Position numbers and translations under genes: made by a program. A stretch of 64,000 bases of DNA, from positions 1-64,000 of the forward strand of contig JABLTJ010000010.1 in NCBI GenBank assembly GCA_013166775.1, in the 5' to 3' direction. The notes beneath the pieces were generated by a model, which worked only from the letters and a program-made list of their open reading frames with translations, was not told the DNA's origin and did no database searches. This stretch comes from Promethearchaeati archaeon. GTDB lineage: Archaea > Asgardarchaeota > Heimdallarchaeia > Heimdallarchaeales > Heimdallarchaeaceae. Shown here piece by piece: positions 61,734 through 64,000 of the stretch. The first letter of the stretch is position 1. Each line of letters opens with the position of its first letter.

Positions 61734-62744
61734 CTAGACTTGCTCTCGTAAATCTATTATATCCTCAGCTGATGGACCAGTACCAATAATTGAAACTTTG
61801 ATTCTAGTCTCGGATTCAATCTTCTCGATAAACTCCTCTATTTCACCTTTTATCATATCAACATCATTGGCTTTTGCTATTTGTGGATAAAGAATATCAA
61901 GTTTAGTTAAACCAATCTGTGATGCTCCATTCAATCTTACTGCTTTTCTAGCAAGGTCGTAATTGAATGGTGCAGCTCTTCTCAATCGTCCTGTGACAGC
62001 TCCATATTCTTCCCATCCCCTTCTCATTGTTTCTTCGGGTGATAGTTCTCCTGGTAGCTCCCCTGTTCCTACTCTAGTAATAAAAGATTTCATGATAACC
62101 ATAACATCAGTAACTCTTGTTGGACCTACTCCAAGATCTGAACAAATCGCAGCTGCAGAAGTGTCCTTAGATGTAACATAAGGATAACTTCCATGAAACA
62201 ATGAAAGTAGTATTGCTTGACTTCCTTCTGCCATTACTCCATTGCCTTTGTCTAACTCATCATTAATTTCTACACTAACATCAGTAAGATAAGATTCTAG
62301 TTCAGGAATTTCTTTAGCTATTTTTAATTTACGTAGCACTCTGTCAACATTTGCTGGACCAGTCCCACTTCCTGTTGACCCTATCTTTACTTTGAGATGT
62401 TCATTAGAAGAATCAATGTTTATATGTTCTTGTTCAATGATTCCACATTGAAAATCTACACCCATTCTATCATGAGTTTTGGTCACATCTAGTTCTTTTA
62501 GTAAAATCTTAGGGTCAACTAAAACTCCAGCACCTATTAATAAACGAATCCTTGGATTTACAAAACCAGATGGAACCATTCGAAGCTTATATTCTTGCTT
62601 TTGAAACTGAATTGTGTGACCAGCGTTTGTTCCTACTCCAGCTCTTGCTACAATGCTTGGTTCATCTTTTAAAGCTAGAAAAGAAAGAATCTTACCTTTT
62701 CCTTCATCTCCCCAAAAACCTCCACAAACAACAGTAAATGACAT
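61734..62744 (-). CDS. purA: Adenylosuccinate synthetase
   Basis: A 336-residue PurA of the short archaeal form. The start has G-G-F-W-G-D-E-G-K-G-K, the GTP-binding loop with the catalytic Asp. A-G-V-G-T-N-A-G-H-T follows with the catalytic His, then G-S-T-G-S-G-T-G and R-V-G-T-G-x-x-P further on. It joins IMP and aspartate using GTP in AMP synthesis. The length is typical for archaeal PurA, shorter than the bacterial enzyme. It is divergent from the MBL gene. Confidence 0.95.
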   Translation of the reverse strand: MSFTVVCGGFWGDEGKGKILSFLALKDEPSIVARAGVGTNAGHTIQFQKQEYKLRMVPSGFVNPRIRLLIGAGVLVDPKILLKELDVTKTHDRMGVDFQCGIIEQEHINIDSSNEHLKVKIGSTGSGTGPANVDRVLRKLKIAKEIPELESYLTDVSVEINDELDKGNGVMAEGSQAILLSLFHGSYPYVTSKDTSAAAICSDLGVGPTRVTDVMVIMKSFITRVGTGELPGELSPEETMRRGWEEYGAVTGRLRRAAPFNYDLARKAVRLNGASQIGLTKLDILYPQIAKANDVDMIKGEIEEFIEKIESETRIKVSIIGTGPSAEDIIDLREQV

Positions 62745-62854
62745 ACAAGAATAGACAAGGAAAACTCATTGTTAAATTTTTCACATCAACTCTGATATAG
62801 TATTAAATTACATTGAGAAAGAAATATTAGTGCAACAAGAATCTTGTTCTCATC

Positions 62855-63703
62855 ATGGATTACGAATTAGTGGAATTTGAATCGCCCTTTTTCACACTAT
62901 ATAAGTTGCATGAAGGAATCTATGCCGTAATTGCCACAGATCATGCTCTAACTGGTGCAAATGCAGGTTTTTTTAATATAGGGAATCATACAATTCTATT
63001 TGATACTTTGGCAACTCCTAATGCAACTCAGGATTTACTAAAAGCATCTGAAATCTTTACTTCAAGAAAACCTACGATGGTTATAAATAGTCATTATCAC
63101 GGAGATCACATTTATGGAAATTATGCAATTCCCTCTAGTGTTCCAATAATAAGTAATCCAACAACTCTAGCAATGATGAAGAAGTATACTTTAGAGAAGT
63201 TAGCTGAATACCAGAAAATTGCTCCATCAGAGATAAACTAATACAAAGAACAATTGAATTCTGAAGAGAATCCCTCAAAAATTTTTGAAATAGAAAACGA
63301 TATTAAATTCTTGGAAACAATAATAGAACCAAATTTTCATTTAAGAACTCCTGATTTGCTAATTGATGATTCCCTTATTGCTCAAGGTAGTGAAAGAATG
63401 GTACAAATTCTCAATGTAGGAGCCGCACATTCAGAAGGAGATATCATAGCTTACTTCCCTTCAGAAAAAATCTGTTTTATGAGTGATCTCTTATTTGAAA
63501 ATGTAGAACCCAGTTGGGCAGAAAAGGAAACAGTAATGCCATTTGCTGTTAATCCACTTCAACATTATAAAATTCTTGAAAAATACAATAAGAAAGAACT
63601 AATAGCAGCTGTTCCAGGTCATGGAAAACTGATTTCTGCTGCTTCTGTTTTCGAGAAAAATATGGATTATTTAAAGCTAAAATATCAAGAAGTGTTGAAA
63701 TAA
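62855..63703 (+). pseudogene. Metallo-beta-lactamase fold hydrolase interrupted by in-frame TAA
   Basis: One frame from ATG 62855 to TAA 63701, broken by TAA at 63239-63241. The first part (128 residues) has N-S-H-Y-H-G-D-H-I-Y-G-N, the H-x-H-x-D-H metal motif. The frame continues after the stop without shift (Y-K-E-Q-L-N-S-E-E-N). It then has A-A-H-S-E-G-D (third His), F-M-S-D-L-L-F (bridging Asp) and V-P-G-H-G-K (last His). All ligands are present but in two pieces, so the enzyme is inactive unless read through. A sense codon (CAA, AAA, GAA or TAT) is one base away. Confidence 0.85.
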
Positions 63704-63759
63704 AATACGCTTTAACAAAAAACTAATAAATTACCTCTCTAAGTCAAGCTTGAATAACA

Positions 63760-64000
63760 ATGTCCATATTTGGAGTTGTAAAGATTGTACTTTTAGGTGA
63801 TTACGCAACAGGAAAGACAACCCTAAAAAGAAATTTCATGGGTCTTCATTTAGATGAAGCTTATATGAGTACCCTAGGTGTAGATTTAGCATCTCACAAA
63901 CACGAAGACGAAGATATGGAAATAACCTTTCAGATTTGGGATCTTGGAGGACAACCAGAATTTAAAGAACTGAGAAGTAAGCAATATGCAGGAGCAGAGG
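63760..64000 (+). CDS. Ras/Rab-like small GTPase, 5' part only
   Basis: Open from ATG 63760 to the window edge (80 codons). It begins S-I-F-G-V-V-K-I-V-L-L-G-D-Y-A-T-G-K-T-T-L (P-loop G-D-x-x-x-G-K-T/S). Switch I is S-T-L-G-V-D-L, and switch II I-W-D-L-G-G-Q-P-E-F with the D-x-G-G-Q catalytic Gln. These are full Ras-superfamily motifs, closer to eukaryotic Rab/Arl-type than to bacterial MglA. Asgard genomes carry many such GTPases. The rest of the gene lies outside. Confidence 0.92.
   Translation, partial: MSIFGVVKIVLLGDYATGKTTLKRNFMGLHLDEAYMSTLGVDLASHKHEDEDMEITFQIWDLGGQPEFKELRSKQYAGAE

Noticed and set aside
1..64000. Search for CRISPR arrays, rRNA, tRNA and short tandem repeats
   Set aside because: No regularly spaced repeats, no rRNA core sequences and no convincing cloverleaf were seen by reading both strands; a tRNAscan or cmscan run would be decisive.

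Overview
This window is an AT-rich piece of an archaeal genome, most likely an Asgard archaeon of the Heimdallarchaeia type. The support is a set of eukaryote-like genes in an archaeal background: a compact ubiquitin system (E2, JAMM/MPN isopeptidase, two RING-type membrane proteins, ubiquitin-like modifier, E1), a Ras/Rab-like small GTPase running off the right edge, longin/roadblock-like domains fused to large surface receptors, and an AN1 zinc finger protein. Archaeal traits include a geranylgeranyl-reductase-family flavoprotein, a short-form PurA, an Lrp/AsnC regulator, and many GGTG-type ribosome binding sites. The lineage is inferred from gene content, not from a phylogeny.

Layout. 1-18 kb is mixed housekeeping and accessory sequence: a truncated subtilase, MFS and MscS membrane proteins, two YdjM-like hydrolases, a winged-helix regulator with a four-site operator array in front of a GNAT operon, a frameshifted D-cysteine-desulfhydrase-like gene, an Lrp regulator divergent from a PLP aminotransferase, and a GGR-family flavoprotein. 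18.5-21 kb holds a DppA-like D-aminopeptidase flanked by two copies of a ~320 bp repeat. Each copy carries the 3' end of a GNAT gene and an opposite-strand 33-codon ORF. 21.1-27.8 kb is the ubiquitin cluster. 27.8-34.4 kb is a tightly packed operon of seven paralogues resembling L-2-amino-thiazoline-4-carboxylic acid (ATC) hydrolases plus one TIGR04076-type small protein, on the same strand directly behind E1. 34.4-42 kb has small membrane proteins (two of them broken), two cold-shock proteins, a coiled-coil protein, an NTF2-like protein, a CPBP protease, an SDR and a methyltransferase.

42.1-45.9 kb is a tandem triplet of acyltransferase-3 membrane enzymes. 46.2-56.2 kb is a family of four related genes: two ~1190-residue single-pass surface proteins whose cytoplasmic tails carry a longin/roadblock-like domain plus a winged-helix-like end, and two soluble proteins that consist of just that tail. 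56-64 kb is housekeeping: DsrE-like, EamA and APC transporters, TIGR04076 and DinB proteins, an AN1 finger membrane protein, a tandem USP, purA, an interrupted metallo-beta-lactamase gene and the GTPase.

The strongest candidates for undescribed biology are the ATC-hydrolase-like array attached to the ubiquitin cluster, the receptor/soluble-tail family, and the duplicated microprotein unit with its strongly conserved upstream block. At least four genes are broken by single frameshifts or stops. These may be real decay or consensus errors in the assembly, and read data would be needed to decide. I saw no tRNA, rRNA, CRISPR array or insertion sequence.
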